DNA from: Pokkaliibacter sp. MBI-7
Lineage (GTDB): Bacteria > Pseudomonadota > Gammaproteobacteria > Pseudomonadales > Balneatricaceae
Length of the DNA: 64,000 nt
NCBI RefSeq assembly: GCF_029846635.1
Contig: NZ_JARVTG010000002.1
Coordinates: forward strand, 1,901,501-1,965,500
Direction of reading: 5' to 3'
Below the pieces are notes generated by a model, which did not search any database, was not told where the DNA came from, and saw only the letters and a list, made by a program, of their open reading frames with translations. How positions within the stretch are numbered: position 1 is the stretch's first letter; each line of letters starts with the position of its first letter. Shown here one piece after another: positions 1 to 7,209 of this stretch. The position numbers were made by a program, and so were the translations under genes.

Positions 1-2
1 TT

Positions 3-635
3 GGCGATCCGCTCTATCTGGAAACGCTTTCACCCACTACACGATATGTAGTGCGTTTAATGGGTTATGTAGCGGGAAAAAGCATGCTGGTTACCGCCCC
101 TCTTGCACAAGGGCGCCCCATCCTGCTGAAGGAAGGCAAGCCAATACGCGTAAAGCTATTGGCAGAAAACCGTGTTTGCGGCTTCAGCACCGTTGTCATC
201 AAAGCCTGCATGACACCATTCAATTATCTGCATCTGAGCTACCCCAAGGATATTGAAGTACTGGAATATCGTAAGGCCAGTCGCATCAGTGTGCGCCTGA
301 TCGTATCGCTGGATGAAATGGTTGAAGACAGCACGCCAGGTAGATGGCCCAAGCCTGCACTCTGTACCGACATCAGCACAACGGGGGCCAAGATCAGCTC
401 GAGCGAACCGTTGGTAGATATTGGTGAGTCACTCTATATGACGGCCCGATTAAGCGTGGCCAATGTGGAGCAAATCGTTCGCATCCCACTGATTATCCGG
501 AACAGAACACTGGAGGAGGATGAAGGAGGCCAGACCATATTCCATCATGGCGCCGAATTTGCCTATTTGGATGAAGAAACCAGGGTAGTACTGTCAGGTT
601 TTGTGTATGAACAGATACTAAAAAACAAACGATGA
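3..635 (+). CDS. YcgR-like PilZ-domain c-di-GMP effector (5' partial)
   Basis: The reading frame is open from the left edge (codons from base 3 read GDPLYLETLSP), so the true start lies outside the window. The N-terminal part (through AGKSMLVTAP) resembles the YcgR-type flagellar brake N-terminal domain. The C-terminal half has PilZ signatures: the arginine-rich stretch YRKASRISVR and, downstream, DISTTGAKIS, matching the RxxxR and D/NxSxxG c-di-GMP-binding motifs. Family members bind c-di-GMP and slow the flagellar motor or act on other surface-behaviour targets. No flagellar gene is visible here. The GTG at 51 is internal and is not a convincing start. Family assignment is firm; the target is unknown. 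Confidence 0.85.
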   Translation, partial: GDPLYLETLSPTTRYVVRLMGYVAGKSMLVTAPLAQGRPILLKEGKPIRVKLLAENRVCGFSTVVIKACMTPFNYLHLSYPKDIEVLEYRKASRISVRLIVSLDEMVEDSTPGRWPKPALCTDISTTGAKISSSEPLVDIGESLYMTARLSVANVEQIVRIPLIIRNRTLEEDEGGQTIFHHGAEFAYLDEETRVVLSGFVYEQILKNKR

Positions 636-670
636 CCGTTAGTTTTTCTAAAAATAAGGGTAGCGAAAGC

Positions 671-698
671 TTAAAAGAAAGGGTGGCCAAGACCACCC
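671..698 (-). terminator. Rho-independent terminator of the tRNA-Glu-like unit
   Basis: Read on the minus strand, GGGTGG (698-693), a six-base loop and CCACCC (686-681) are followed by TTTCTTTT. The T-rich side faces away from the tRNA-Glu-like gene at 794-869, so it ends that transcript rather than the plus-strand PilZ gene. Confidence 0.6.
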
Positions 699-793
699 GA
701 CAAGAAGGGGTGTATCACTACTACTTCAATCAAGCGTAAGCAAGACGTATAACCTGCTTTCACCATGCCTAATCCCTAGCACAAACCTGACAA

Positions 794-869
794 TGGCGTC
801 CCATAGGGAGTTCGAAGCCCTGTTACCGCCATGAAAGGGCGGTGTACAAGACCACTAGACCAATGGGAC
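794..869 (-). tRNA. tRNA-Glu(TTC)-like gene, possibly degenerate
   Basis: The minus strand reads as a 76-nt tRNA with encoded CCA. The acceptor stem GTCCCAT/ATGGGAC is perfect. The anticodon arm CCGCC-CTTTCAT-GGCGG carries TTC, and the TAACA variable loop and TTCGAAC T-loop are typical of bacterial tRNA-Glu. Three departures make it suspect: U instead of A at position 21, a C12/U23 mismatch in the D stem, and a C53/U61 mismatch where nearly all tRNAs have G-C. It has its own promoter-like sequence (917-945) and terminator (671-698). It could be a diverged working tRNA, a pseudo-tRNA, or a regulatory or att-site remnant. Confidence 0.7.
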
Positions 870-916
870 GAAAACGGACAATCAGCTTTGCAGTGCGCAA
901 TTTTGAAGGAGCGCAT

Positions 917-945
917 ATGTTACTGACTTGCTACAGACAGGTCAA
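917..945 (-). promoter_or_regulatory. Sigma-70 promoter for the tRNA-Glu-like gene
   Basis: On the minus strand TTGACC (945-940), a 17-bp spacer and TAACAT (922-917) place a start near 910, about 40 nt before the tRNA-like gene. Confidence 0.5.
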
Positions 946-1011
946 GAATGCTTATAACATTTCCCCACTCAATACAAGCCATTGATAACGCAAAAAAAAT
1001 ATCACTCCCGC

Positions 1012-1040
1012 TTGACCTGATCTAACCATCTCATTAATAT
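1012..1040 (+). promoter_or_regulatory. Sigma-70 promoter of the tRNA-Asn/Pro cluster
   Basis: TTGACC (1012-1017), a 17-bp spacer and TAATAT (1035-1040) are followed by a GC-rich discriminator (GCGCCCC), as expected for a stringently controlled stable-RNA promoter. The region 636-1011 otherwise holds only the minus-strand tRNA-Glu-like unit. Confidence 0.7.
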
Positions 1041-1064
1041 GCGCCCCGCAGTTGAGCAAGTCGT

Positions 1065-1140
1065 TCCTCGATAGCTCAGTCGGTAGAGCAGCGGACTGTT
1101 AATCCGTTGGTCGCTGGTTCGAGTCCAGCTCGAGGAGCCA
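1065..1140 (+). tRNA. tRNA-Asn (GTT)
   Basis: 76 nt with encoded CCA. The acceptor stem TCCTCGA pairs with TCGAGGA, the anticodon loop is CTGTTAA with anticodon GTT, and the T-arm GTTCGAGTC is canonical. First gene of a four-tRNA cluster. Confidence 0.97.
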
Positions 1141-1142
1141 TT

Positions 1143-1219
1143 CGGAGTGTAGCGCAGCCTGGTAGCGCGTCTGCTTTGGGAGCAGAATGTCGGGGGTTCG
1201 AATCCCTCCACTCCGACCA
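1143..1219 (+). tRNA. tRNA-Pro (TGG), copy 1
   Basis: 77 nt with encoded CCA. The acceptor stem CGGAGTG pairs with CACTCCG and the anticodon is TGG in CTTTGGGAG. It starts two bases after tRNA-Asn, so the two are surely one transcript. Confidence 0.97.
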
Positions 1220-1259
1220 ACTCATGCATTTTCCACTCTACACAGTCAGTTTGACATAT

Positions 1260-1336
1260 CGGAGTGTAGCGCAGCCTGGTAGCGCGTCTGCTTTGGGAGC
1301 AGAATGTCGGGGGTTCGAATCCCTCCACTCCGACCA
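1260..1336 (+). tRNA. tRNA-Pro (TGG), copy 2
   Basis: Identical over all 77 nt to copies 1 and 3, separated from copy 1 by 40 nt of unrelated sequence. Confidence 0.97.
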
Positions 1337-1390
1337 CTGATGTTAAACTTGATACCTTTTACTCCAGCAAGACTAAAGTCTTGTACCTGT

Positions 1391-1467
1391 CGGAGTGTAG
1401 CGCAGCCTGGTAGCGCGTCTGCTTTGGGAGCAGAATGTCGGGGGTTCGAATCCCTCCACTCCGACCA
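1391..1467 (+). tRNA. tRNA-Pro (TGG), copy 3
   Basis: Third identical 77-nt copy, 54 nt after copy 2. The spacers between copies are unlike each other, so the duplication unit was the tRNA itself or the spacers have since diverged. Confidence 0.97.
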
Positions 1468-1553
1468 TCCTTCGTTACTATCAAATACATACTCAACTTG
1501 ACTAAGATGCCGACTGGCGTAGCCTTAGCGTGGTTCTCTCACCAAGGTTCACC

Positions 1554-2627
1554 ATGAGCGTATCAACCTCTCAACCATCCCGCACAGGCAACGGGCCTAT
1601 TCGTGTTGGTATCATTGGCTACGGCTTGTCAGCCAAAGTATTTCATATCCCCTTTCTCCGAACTCTGCCTGAGTACCGCCTGCAAGCTATCTGCAGCAGC
1701 CGAACAGCTGAGATCAACGAAGCGCTACCCGGTATCAAAGTTGTTGAAGCGCCGTCCGACCTCTGCGCCGATGATGATATCGATCTCATTGTAATCACCA
1801 GCCCCAATAGCAGCCATTTCAACCTGGCACACATGGCACTGAAACATTACAAGCATGTCGTAGTGGAAAAACCCTTTACGACATACTCAGAGCAGGCATT
1901 CGAGCTGGCAGAGTATGCTGATCAGCAGCACTGTTGTATCAGCGCCTTTCACAATCGCCGCTGGGATGGCGACTTCCTGACAGCTCGCCAACTCATGGAG
2001 TCAGGCCGTCTCGGCAACGTACACGTCTTTGAAAGTCGTTTCGATCGTTTTCGCCCTGAAGTACGCCAGCGCTGGCGTGAACAACCAGGAGAAGGCACTG
2101 GCTACTTATGGGATCTTGCACCACACCTGATCGACCAGGCACTGGCCTTATTTGGTATGCCCCACAGCCTGACAGCACGCGCCCTCCCATTACGGACCGG
2201 CGCAACTACATGTGACTATGTCCATCTGCAGCTCCACTACCCCCAACGAGAAGTCATTCTCAATGCCAGTCCCTACATGGCCGCGAAACCAGCGTTACGC
2301 TTTCTGATTCAGGGAGATGCTGGCAGCTACATCAAATATGGACTGGATCCTCAGGAAGAACGCCTGACAGCAGGCATACAACCTGCCGAACCAGGCTGGA
2401 ACAAGGAAGACGAACATCACTGGGGAGTGCTGTTTGATGGCAATGGCAAAGCTGAACATGTTTCGACACAACCTGGTGACTATGGCATTTACTACAGCAA
2501 GCTGGCCAAACACATACACGGCCATGGTCCTAATCCGGTTTCCGCAACCAATGCCGCGCAAGTTATACGCCTCATAGAGCTGGCAGAACTCAGTCAAACA
2601 CAACAGAGCACACTGGAATTGGCATGA
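1554..2627 (+). CDS. Gfo/Idh/MocA-family NAD(P)-dependent oxidoreductase
   Basis: A 357-residue protein with a Rossmann motif near its N-terminus (VGIIGYGLSAKVFHIPF). EKPFTTYSEQAFEL (the EKP motif of the family) and a C-terminal alpha/beta domain (ESRFDRFRPEV, DLAPHLIDQAL) follow. Similar to the YdgJ/YhhX-type sugar or polyol dehydrogenases; the substrate is not predictable. The ATG at 1554 is chosen over an upstream GTG at 1530 because AAGG lies seven bases before it. The stop overlaps the next gene by four bases (ATGA), so the two are translationally coupled. Confidence 0.9.
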   Translation: MSVSTSQPSRTGNGPIRVGIIGYGLSAKVFHIPFLRTLPEYRLQAICSSRTAEINEALPGIKVVEAPSDLCADDDIDLIVITSPNSSHFNLAHMALKHYKHVVVEKPFTTYSEQAFELAEYADQQHCCISAFHNRRWDGDFLTARQLMESGRLGNVHVFESRFDRFRPEVRQRWREQPGEGTGYLWDLAPHLIDQALALFGMPHSLTARALPLRTGATTCDYVHLQLHYPQREVILNASPYMAAKPALRFLIQGDAGSYIKYGLDPQEERLTAGIQPAEPGWNKEDEHHWGVLFDGNGKAEHVSTQPGDYGIYYSKLAKHIHGHGPNPVSATNAAQVIRLIELAELSQTQQSTLELA

Positions 2628-3100
2628 AGACCGCAGATGAACTGCTAGAACAGGAACAACAATTACTGCTCCCTTACTTCAACAACGAGTCAGCCTGGCG
2701 CCTGGGCACCCTGATTCGCGACCACGCCAGTCATATCAATGCAGCTGTTGCCATCGATATACACGCGTTCGGTCAGCAACTGTTCTTCAGTGCGCTACAG
2801 GGCAGCCAGCTGGACAACCTGGAGTGGATTCGCAGGAAACGTCAAAGCGTACTGCGCTTTGGTCACAGCACACTGTATCTGCGGCGTTTTCATGAATCGA
2901 AGGGCAGAGTTTTCGAGGAGCAGGTGCATATTGATGTTACAGAATACAGTGGCCATGGCGGCGGCGTGCCTCTGCGACTCAAAGAGGGAGGCCTTATTGG
3001 CGCAGTGTGTGTAAGCGGTTTACCTGACACTGAAGATCATGCTGTTGCCGTACAAGCTTTACTGCAGCTGATAGAAGAAATGAATAGCAGTGCTTCGTAG
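2624..3100 (+). CDS. UPF0303 / HbpS-like (heme-degrading domain) family protein
   Basis: 158 residues. The pattern of an N-terminal helix, IDIHAFGQQLFFSAL, a W-I-R-R-K segment and a glycine-rich GHGGGVPLRL followed by GLIGAVCVSGLP matches the UPF0303/DUF336 family. Such proteins share the GlcG/HbpS fold, and some are annotated as heme-degrading. The biochemical role is unproven. It is coupled by a four-base overlap to the upstream oxidoreductase, which suggests a common small-molecule pathway. Confidence 0.8.
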   Translation: MKTADELLEQEQQLLLPYFNNESAWRLGTLIRDHASHINAAVAIDIHAFGQQLFFSALQGSQLDNLEWIRRKRQSVLRFGHSTLYLRRFHESKGRVFEEQVHIDVTEYSGHGGGVPLRLKEGGLIGAVCVSGLPDTEDHAVAVQALLQLIEEMNSSAS

Positions 3101-3132
3101 ATAACAAAAACTCATCGTATGCGGTCAGCAAA

Positions 3133-3164
3133 AAGGGCGTGCCATCAGATGATGGCACGCCCTT
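3133..3164. terminator. Terminator between convergent genes
   Basis: A perfect 14-bp stem (3133-3146 with 3151-3164) closes on loop AGAT. On the minus strand it runs into a T tract, so it mainly ends the Hpt transcript. On the plus strand it lacks a T tail but may still act for the UPF0303 operon. Confidence 0.75.
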
Positions 3165-3181
3165 GGTCAACCATGATGTCA

Positions 3182-3538
3182 TTACGAGACGCTCGCCAGC
3201 CATTCGCTCACAGCAGCGGTAGTCAGCTCCAGCACCGGCGGCAGCCGTTTCATGACCACGTTAACAGCCATTAACTGACCACTTCGCGCGCTGGTTTCCA
3301 TCTGCATGGCCATCTTGGCCAGCTGCTGAGCCCCGATACCAGCAGAACTACCTTTCAGATCATGTGCTACAAGCGTCGTCTGCGCAGTATCACCAGCACT
3401 CACGGCCTGCATCAACCTCTCTACCTTTCCGGGCAGGTCGTGCAAATATCCCTGTACGAACGCCTTCATCGTCGCGTTTGACGTATCTTCCGCTAACTCC
3501 AACAAGGGCGTTGGATCAAACACCTTGATCTCAGTCAC
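3182..3538 (-). CDS. Hpt (histidine phosphotransfer) domain protein
   Basis: 118 residues forming a single Hpt domain. The phospho-accepting histidine sits in AHDLKGSSAGIGA. Such stand-alone proteins shuttle phosphate between hybrid sensor kinases and response regulators. The start is taken as the GTG at 3538 because AAGG lies nine bases upstream; the open frame continues to 3610 without a good ribosome site. No kinase or regulator lies nearby, so its partners are elsewhere. Confidence 0.85.
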   Translation of the reverse strand: MTEIKVFDPTPLLELAEDTSNATMKAFVQGYLHDLPGKVERLMQAVSAGDTAQTTLVAHDLKGSSAGIGAQQLAKMAMQMETSARSGQLMAVNVVMKRLPPVLELTTAAVSEWLASVS

Positions 3539-4030
3539 TATGATTAACCTTATTAATGTGAAAGCCACTAGCCGCGCAAAGTATACTCGCCCCAAACCAG
3601 CACAGCACATCCATCACTCAATACTTGCGCCATAATTTCACGATTGCATGACTATCCACTAAAGCGGAACTGTTTTCCGGATGGATTGCCACTAACCTTG
3701 AGAAACACGACTCAGATGGAACAGATTGTCGATGTATAAAAAGACACCTGAGCTGGCAAAAGGTTACCTACTGTTACTGGTTAACAGATTGGCTTTTTCT
3801 TACGCTACGCCTACTTTTAAGTCTATACATAGCCATCTGAACACCTAGCTGATGCCAGCACACATGTACGTGGATATTGGCAAAAAGGCAGTTTTACAGG
3901 TAACAAGCCAGGAGCAAAGCTGACCAACCTTCCACTCAACTTGATGCAAGACGTGTACAACAATAACTCAAGGCCGGTGACTCTGCTGAATAGCGGTTAC
4001 TGCAGGCAACGCAACACAGGATAACGCTCT
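3539..4030. other. Gene-free divergent region with an inverted-repeat pair
   Basis: About 490 bp between the divergent Hpt and glycosyltransferase genes. A 38-codon frame from 3732 has no ribosome site and is not called. The only structure seen is a distant inverted pair: CAGATGG...ATGTATA (3713-3738) against TATACAT..CCATCTG (3824-3839), with an AT-rich centre. Promoters for both genes must lie here. Confidence 0.4.
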
Positions 4031-5005
4031 ATGGCCACCCACCAATCTTCAATATGCGTAGTGCTGGAAGACTCCAGCGGCGGCGGTGAGCACCTGGAAA
4101 CCCGTCTGAAGATGCTTGCCGATCAATCCACTCTAGCCAGAGAGTGCTGGATTCAAACCAGTCAACAGGGCTCTGAACGCGCTCGCAATCTGCTGAGCAG
4201 TAAAAAATGGCCCTGGCCAATCACCATCGTTGAAGTTGAAGACAATCGATTAGCCCAGGCACGCAACAAAGCCATAGAAGAAACCCATTGCCAGTGGATC
4301 ATCTTCTGGCAAGAAAATTTCATGTGGCAGCCCCATACTCTGGAGGCCATGACGACCGACAGTCACAGAGACTCTCCCGTCATGGTATTCAGCAACGTTG
4401 AGCTTAAAGGTGCTGGCCATACTCCCCAACCCACACTGTTTGAACACTGGCCCGGCTTCCGTCGCTTCTTTAACCATTCGCCCTGGCGTCCGATTTCACT
4501 GAAAGGCAGTGCTTTCCAGAGCCTGCTCGGAGAACCTGTATGCTGTGGGTCAGCCGTTCTGTACGCTGTTGAAATATTGAGGCGTAGTGGTGGCATCAGC
4601 GAGAACCTTCCCACCGAAGCACAGCTTTGGGACGCCTGCCTGAGACTCAGCCTGCAAGGGATAGTCAGTGCCACTCCCTACCCCTGGGTCAGCTGGCAGC
4701 AGTCAGGTACGGACAGCACGCTACCTTATATTCGTGCCTGTGAAGCAATTCATGAGCGCTATGCCGTGCAATTAGCCAGACTGCCCATGCTGATGAAACG
4801 TCGCGCCAAAGCAAGACTGGCACAAGCCTACAGTCACCTTTATCTGGCGTTGAAATGCCCGGGCCAGGCCATTGCTCACTTGCTGCGCGCTTCATATCAA
4901 CTGCCTGAGAGACGCACCTGGCAAGGATGGCATGCAGCCTTCAGCCATCTCTGGCAACAGCTGCTCCCCCCACGCTATTCAGGTGGGCAGCACACACCGG
5001 CGTAA
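4031..5005 (+). CDS. Divergent GT2-like glycosyltransferase
   Basis: 324 residues. The N-terminal 110 residues follow a GT-A fold: ICVVLEDSS at the start, ITIVEVEDN, then LAQARNKAIEETHCQWIIFWQEN, which mirrors the ARNxGxxxAxGxYxxFLDxDD segment of family 2. The acidic DxD metal motif is not evident (WQEN instead). The second half is tryptophan-rich and helical with no membrane span. Monocistronic, followed by a strong terminator. Sugar and acceptor are unknown; it may be inactive or metal-independent. Confidence 0.6.
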   Translation: MATHQSSICVVLEDSSGGGEHLETRLKMLADQSTLARECWIQTSQQGSERARNLLSSKKWPWPITIVEVEDNRLAQARNKAIEETHCQWIIFWQENFMWQPHTLEAMTTDSHRDSPVMVFSNVELKGAGHTPQPTLFEHWPGFRRFFNHSPWRPISLKGSAFQSLLGEPVCCGSAVLYAVEILRRSGGISENLPTEAQLWDACLRLSLQGIVSATPYPWVSWQQSGTDSTLPYIRACEAIHERYAVQLARLPMLMKRRAKARLAQAYSHLYLALKCPGQAIAHLLRASYQLPERRTWQGWHAAFSHLWQQLLPPRYSGGQHTPA

Positions 5006-5033
5006 TCGCACTGTTACCTGCCCCCGCACAAAC

Positions 5034-5070
5034 AAAAACGGCGCCCCTTTCTGAAGGTTGCGCCGTTTTT
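5034..5070 (+). terminator. Rho-independent terminator of the glycosyltransferase gene
   Basis: Stem AAAAACGGCGC (5034-5044) with GCGCCGTTTTT (5060-5070), 15-nt loop, ending in a T run. Confidence 0.85.
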
Positions 5071-5081
5071 CATCGTTGAGA

Positions 5082-5120
5082 ATGTGCAGGTGATGTCAAT
5101 GACTGACATCACCTGCACAT
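5082..5120. terminator. 17-bp hairpin ending the nucleoside ABC operon
   Basis: A perfect 17-bp inverted repeat (5082-5098 with 5104-5120, loop ATGAC) lies five bases past the minus-strand permease stop. There is no T tract, so it may stabilise the 3' end rather than terminate intrinsically. Confidence 0.6.
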
Positions 5121-5124
5121 AGCA

Positions 5125-6096
5125 TTAACGCTCTTTGGTATAAGGCTCGCCAATTGCCTTAGGAGCGATGGCCTTGCCGATAAAGCCAGCTAGCAGTACC
5201 ACCGTCAGGATATAAGGCAGTGACTCGATCAGCTGTACTGGCACCACGCCAATGCCAGGCACTTCAACCCCTTGCAGGCGAACCGCCACAGCATCAAGGA
5301 AGCCAAACAGCAGGCAAGCAAACATTACGGGCACAGGGCGCCACTTACCGAAGATCAGTGCTGCCAATGCCATATAGCCCTGACCAGCCGTCATATCACG
5401 GACAAACTGCGCATTCTGAGCCGTGGATATATAGGCGCCCGCCATTCCACACAGCACGCCATTGAGCATCAGCGCCCGGTAACGCAGCCAGGCAACGGAA
5501 ATACCCGCGGTATCGACAGCCTTGGGGTTTTCACCCACAGCCCGCAGACGCAAGCCAAAACGACTACGATAGACAATCCACCAGACTACAGGCACGGCTG
5601 CGAACGCGATGTATACCAGAATGTTGTGCCCACTGATCAGCTCGTAGTACAACTCACCCAGCACAGGCACATTTTTGACAGCTTCAGCTCCGGGCAACAC
5701 GATTTCCGTGAATCGTGCTGTATTTGGCAGATTGGGAGTCTGCCCGCCCTGATGGAACCACACCAGCCCCAGCACAATGGACAGGCCAGCAACCAGAATA
5801 TTGATAGCCACCCCACTCACTACCTGATTACCCCGATGGGTGATACAGGCAAAGCCATGCAACATGGCCAGCGACCAGGAGACGACTATGGCTGCCGCCA
5901 GCCCCATCCAGGCAGAGTTAGCCAGGTAAGCAACGCAGGCAGCAGTAAAAGCACCTGCCAGCATCTTGCCTTCCAGACTGATATCCACCACACCGGAGCG
6001 CTCTGAGAACAACCCGGCCAACGCAGCCAGAATCAATGGCGCTGAGACCCTGACGGTCGCATCAAGGGTCAGCACCGCAATCACATAAAAATCCAT
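5125..6096 (-). CDS. BMP-type nucleoside ABC transporter, permease 2 (NupQ-like)
   Basis: 323 residues, mostly hydrophobic, with about eight to nine membrane spans. It has the branched-chain-transporter-like permease motif GLRLRAVGENPKAVDTAGI, the EAA-like loop that contacts the ATPase. It is the last gene of a four-gene operon matching the Bacillus NupNOPQ guanosine/nucleoside importer. AGGAGA stands before the ATG at 6096. Nucleoside or purine uptake is inferred from the family; the exact substrate is not visible. Confidence 0.9.
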   Translation of the reverse strand: MDFYVIAVLTLDATVRVSAPLILAALAGLFSERSGVVDISLEGKMLAGAFTAACVAYLANSAWMGLAAAIVVSWSLAMLHGFACITHRGNQVVSGVAINILVAGLSIVLGLVWFHQGGQTPNLPNTARFTEIVLPGAEAVKNVPVLGELYYELISGHNILVYIAFAAVPVVWWIVYRSRFGLRLRAVGENPKAVDTAGISVAWLRYRALMLNGVLCGMAGAYISTAQNAQFVRDMTAGQGYMALAALIFGKWRPVPVMFACLLFGFLDAVAVRLQGVEVPGIGVVPVQLIESLPYILTVVLLAGFIGKAIAPKAIGEPYTKER

Positions 6097-6108
6097 GAGT
6101 GCTTCTCC

Positions 6109-7209
6109 TTATGCAGCCTTACTGGACAACAAACGCACCAGCAAAGGCCGATACATAAACTCCAGCGCACCGCAAAACAGAATGATCAGCCCCTGAATCA
6201 TCACCACCATGTCACGGGTGATATTGGGCATATCAAACGCAAGCTCGGCGCCCCCCTGATAGAGCGCACCAAATAGCAAGCTGGCCAGAACGATTCCGAC
6301 AGGATGATTGCGCCCCATCAATGCCACGGCGATACCGACGAATCCATAACCAGCACTGAAGTCCAGTAACAGACGGTGCTGCACACCCAGAATCTCGTTG
6401 ACCCCAACCAGCCCGGCCAGAGCACCTGACAAGCACATGACCCAGATGATGACCTTGGCAGGCTTGATGCCGGCATACACCGCCGCGGTGCTATTGCTGC
6501 CCACCGTACGCAGCTCGTAACCCCAGCGCGTACGCCAGATCAGCAACCAGACCAGCACACAGCAAACCAGCGCCAGGAAAAAAGAGACGTTCAATGGTGA
6601 CTCATCGAAGCTGATTCCCATTCCCGCAAGCATATTGTGGATAAAGGGTAGCCAGGCGACTTCTGCGAACTCCCGGCTGGAAGATGACATCTGACCCGGG
6701 TCTTTCAGCACATGGGACAGCAGATACACCATCAGTGACGATGCCAGAAAGTTAAACATGATCGTGGTGATGACCACATGACTACCGCGCCTGGCCTGCA
6801 GATAGCCGGGCAAAAAGGCCCAGGCCGCCCCGAAGAGCGCACTGGCAATCACTGCCAGCGGGATCAGAATCCAGGCAGGCAGATAGGCATCCAATGCCAG
6901 ACAGGCCAATCCAGCCCCTAACCCGCCTATATAGGCCTGCCCCTCCCCACCGATATTGAACAGACCGGCATGAAAAGCTACGGCTACAGCCAGGCCAGTG
7001 AATATGAAGTTGGTAGTGTAATACAGGGTGTAACCGAACCCTTCCTGATAGCCAAATGCGCCATAAAGCATGATCTTGGCCGCTTCAATCGGGCTTTCAC
7101 CGATCATCAGGAACACAATGCCAGTTACCAGAAACGCAGAAATAATATTCAGTGCAGGCAATAACGCCTTGTTCGCCCAACCAGGCAATGCACCAGCGGG
7201 TTGACTCAT
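6109..7209 (-). CDS. BMP-type nucleoside ABC transporter, permease 1 (NupP-like)
   Basis: 366 residues with multiple membrane spans. The cytoplasmic coupling loop reads WGYELRTVGSNSTAAVYAGI and pairs with the equivalent loop in permease 2. It overlaps the ATPase gene by four bases (ATGA) and is 12 bp from permease 2, so all are made from one transcript. An N-terminal SPIEAAKIMLYGAFG segment is typical of this permease class. Confidence 0.9.
   Translation of the reverse strand: MSQPAGALPGWANKALLPALNIISAFLVTGIVFLMIGESPIEAAKIMLYGAFGYQEGFGYTLYYTTNFIFTGLAVAVAFHAGLFNIGGEGQAYIGGLGAGLACLALDAYLPAWILIPLAVIASALFGAAWAFLPGYLQARRGSHVVITTIMFNFLASSLMVYLLSHVLKDPGQMSSSSREFAEVAWLPFIHNMLAGMGISFDESPLNVSFFLALVCCVLVWLLIWRTRWGYELRTVGSNSTAAVYAGIKPAKVIIWVMCLSGALAGLVGVNEILGVQHRLLLDFSAGYGFVGIAVALMGRNHPVGIVLASLLFGALYQGGAELAFDMPNITRDMVVMIQGLIILFCGALEFMYRPLLVRLLSSKAA

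Noticed and set aside
1002..1501. Open frames across the tRNA cluster, including the VGVEGFEPPTFCSQ repeat
   Set aside because: They are translations of tRNA-Pro genes, a well-known false protein.
3732..3848. 38-codon frame in the Hpt/glycosyltransferase gap
   Set aside because: No ribosome site and it overlaps the inverted repeat; composition gives no sign of coding.
5272..6006. 244-codon plus-strand frame opposite the permease
   Set aside because: Antisense shadow of a well-supported gene, no ribosome site, His/Gln-rich composition typical of reversed coding.
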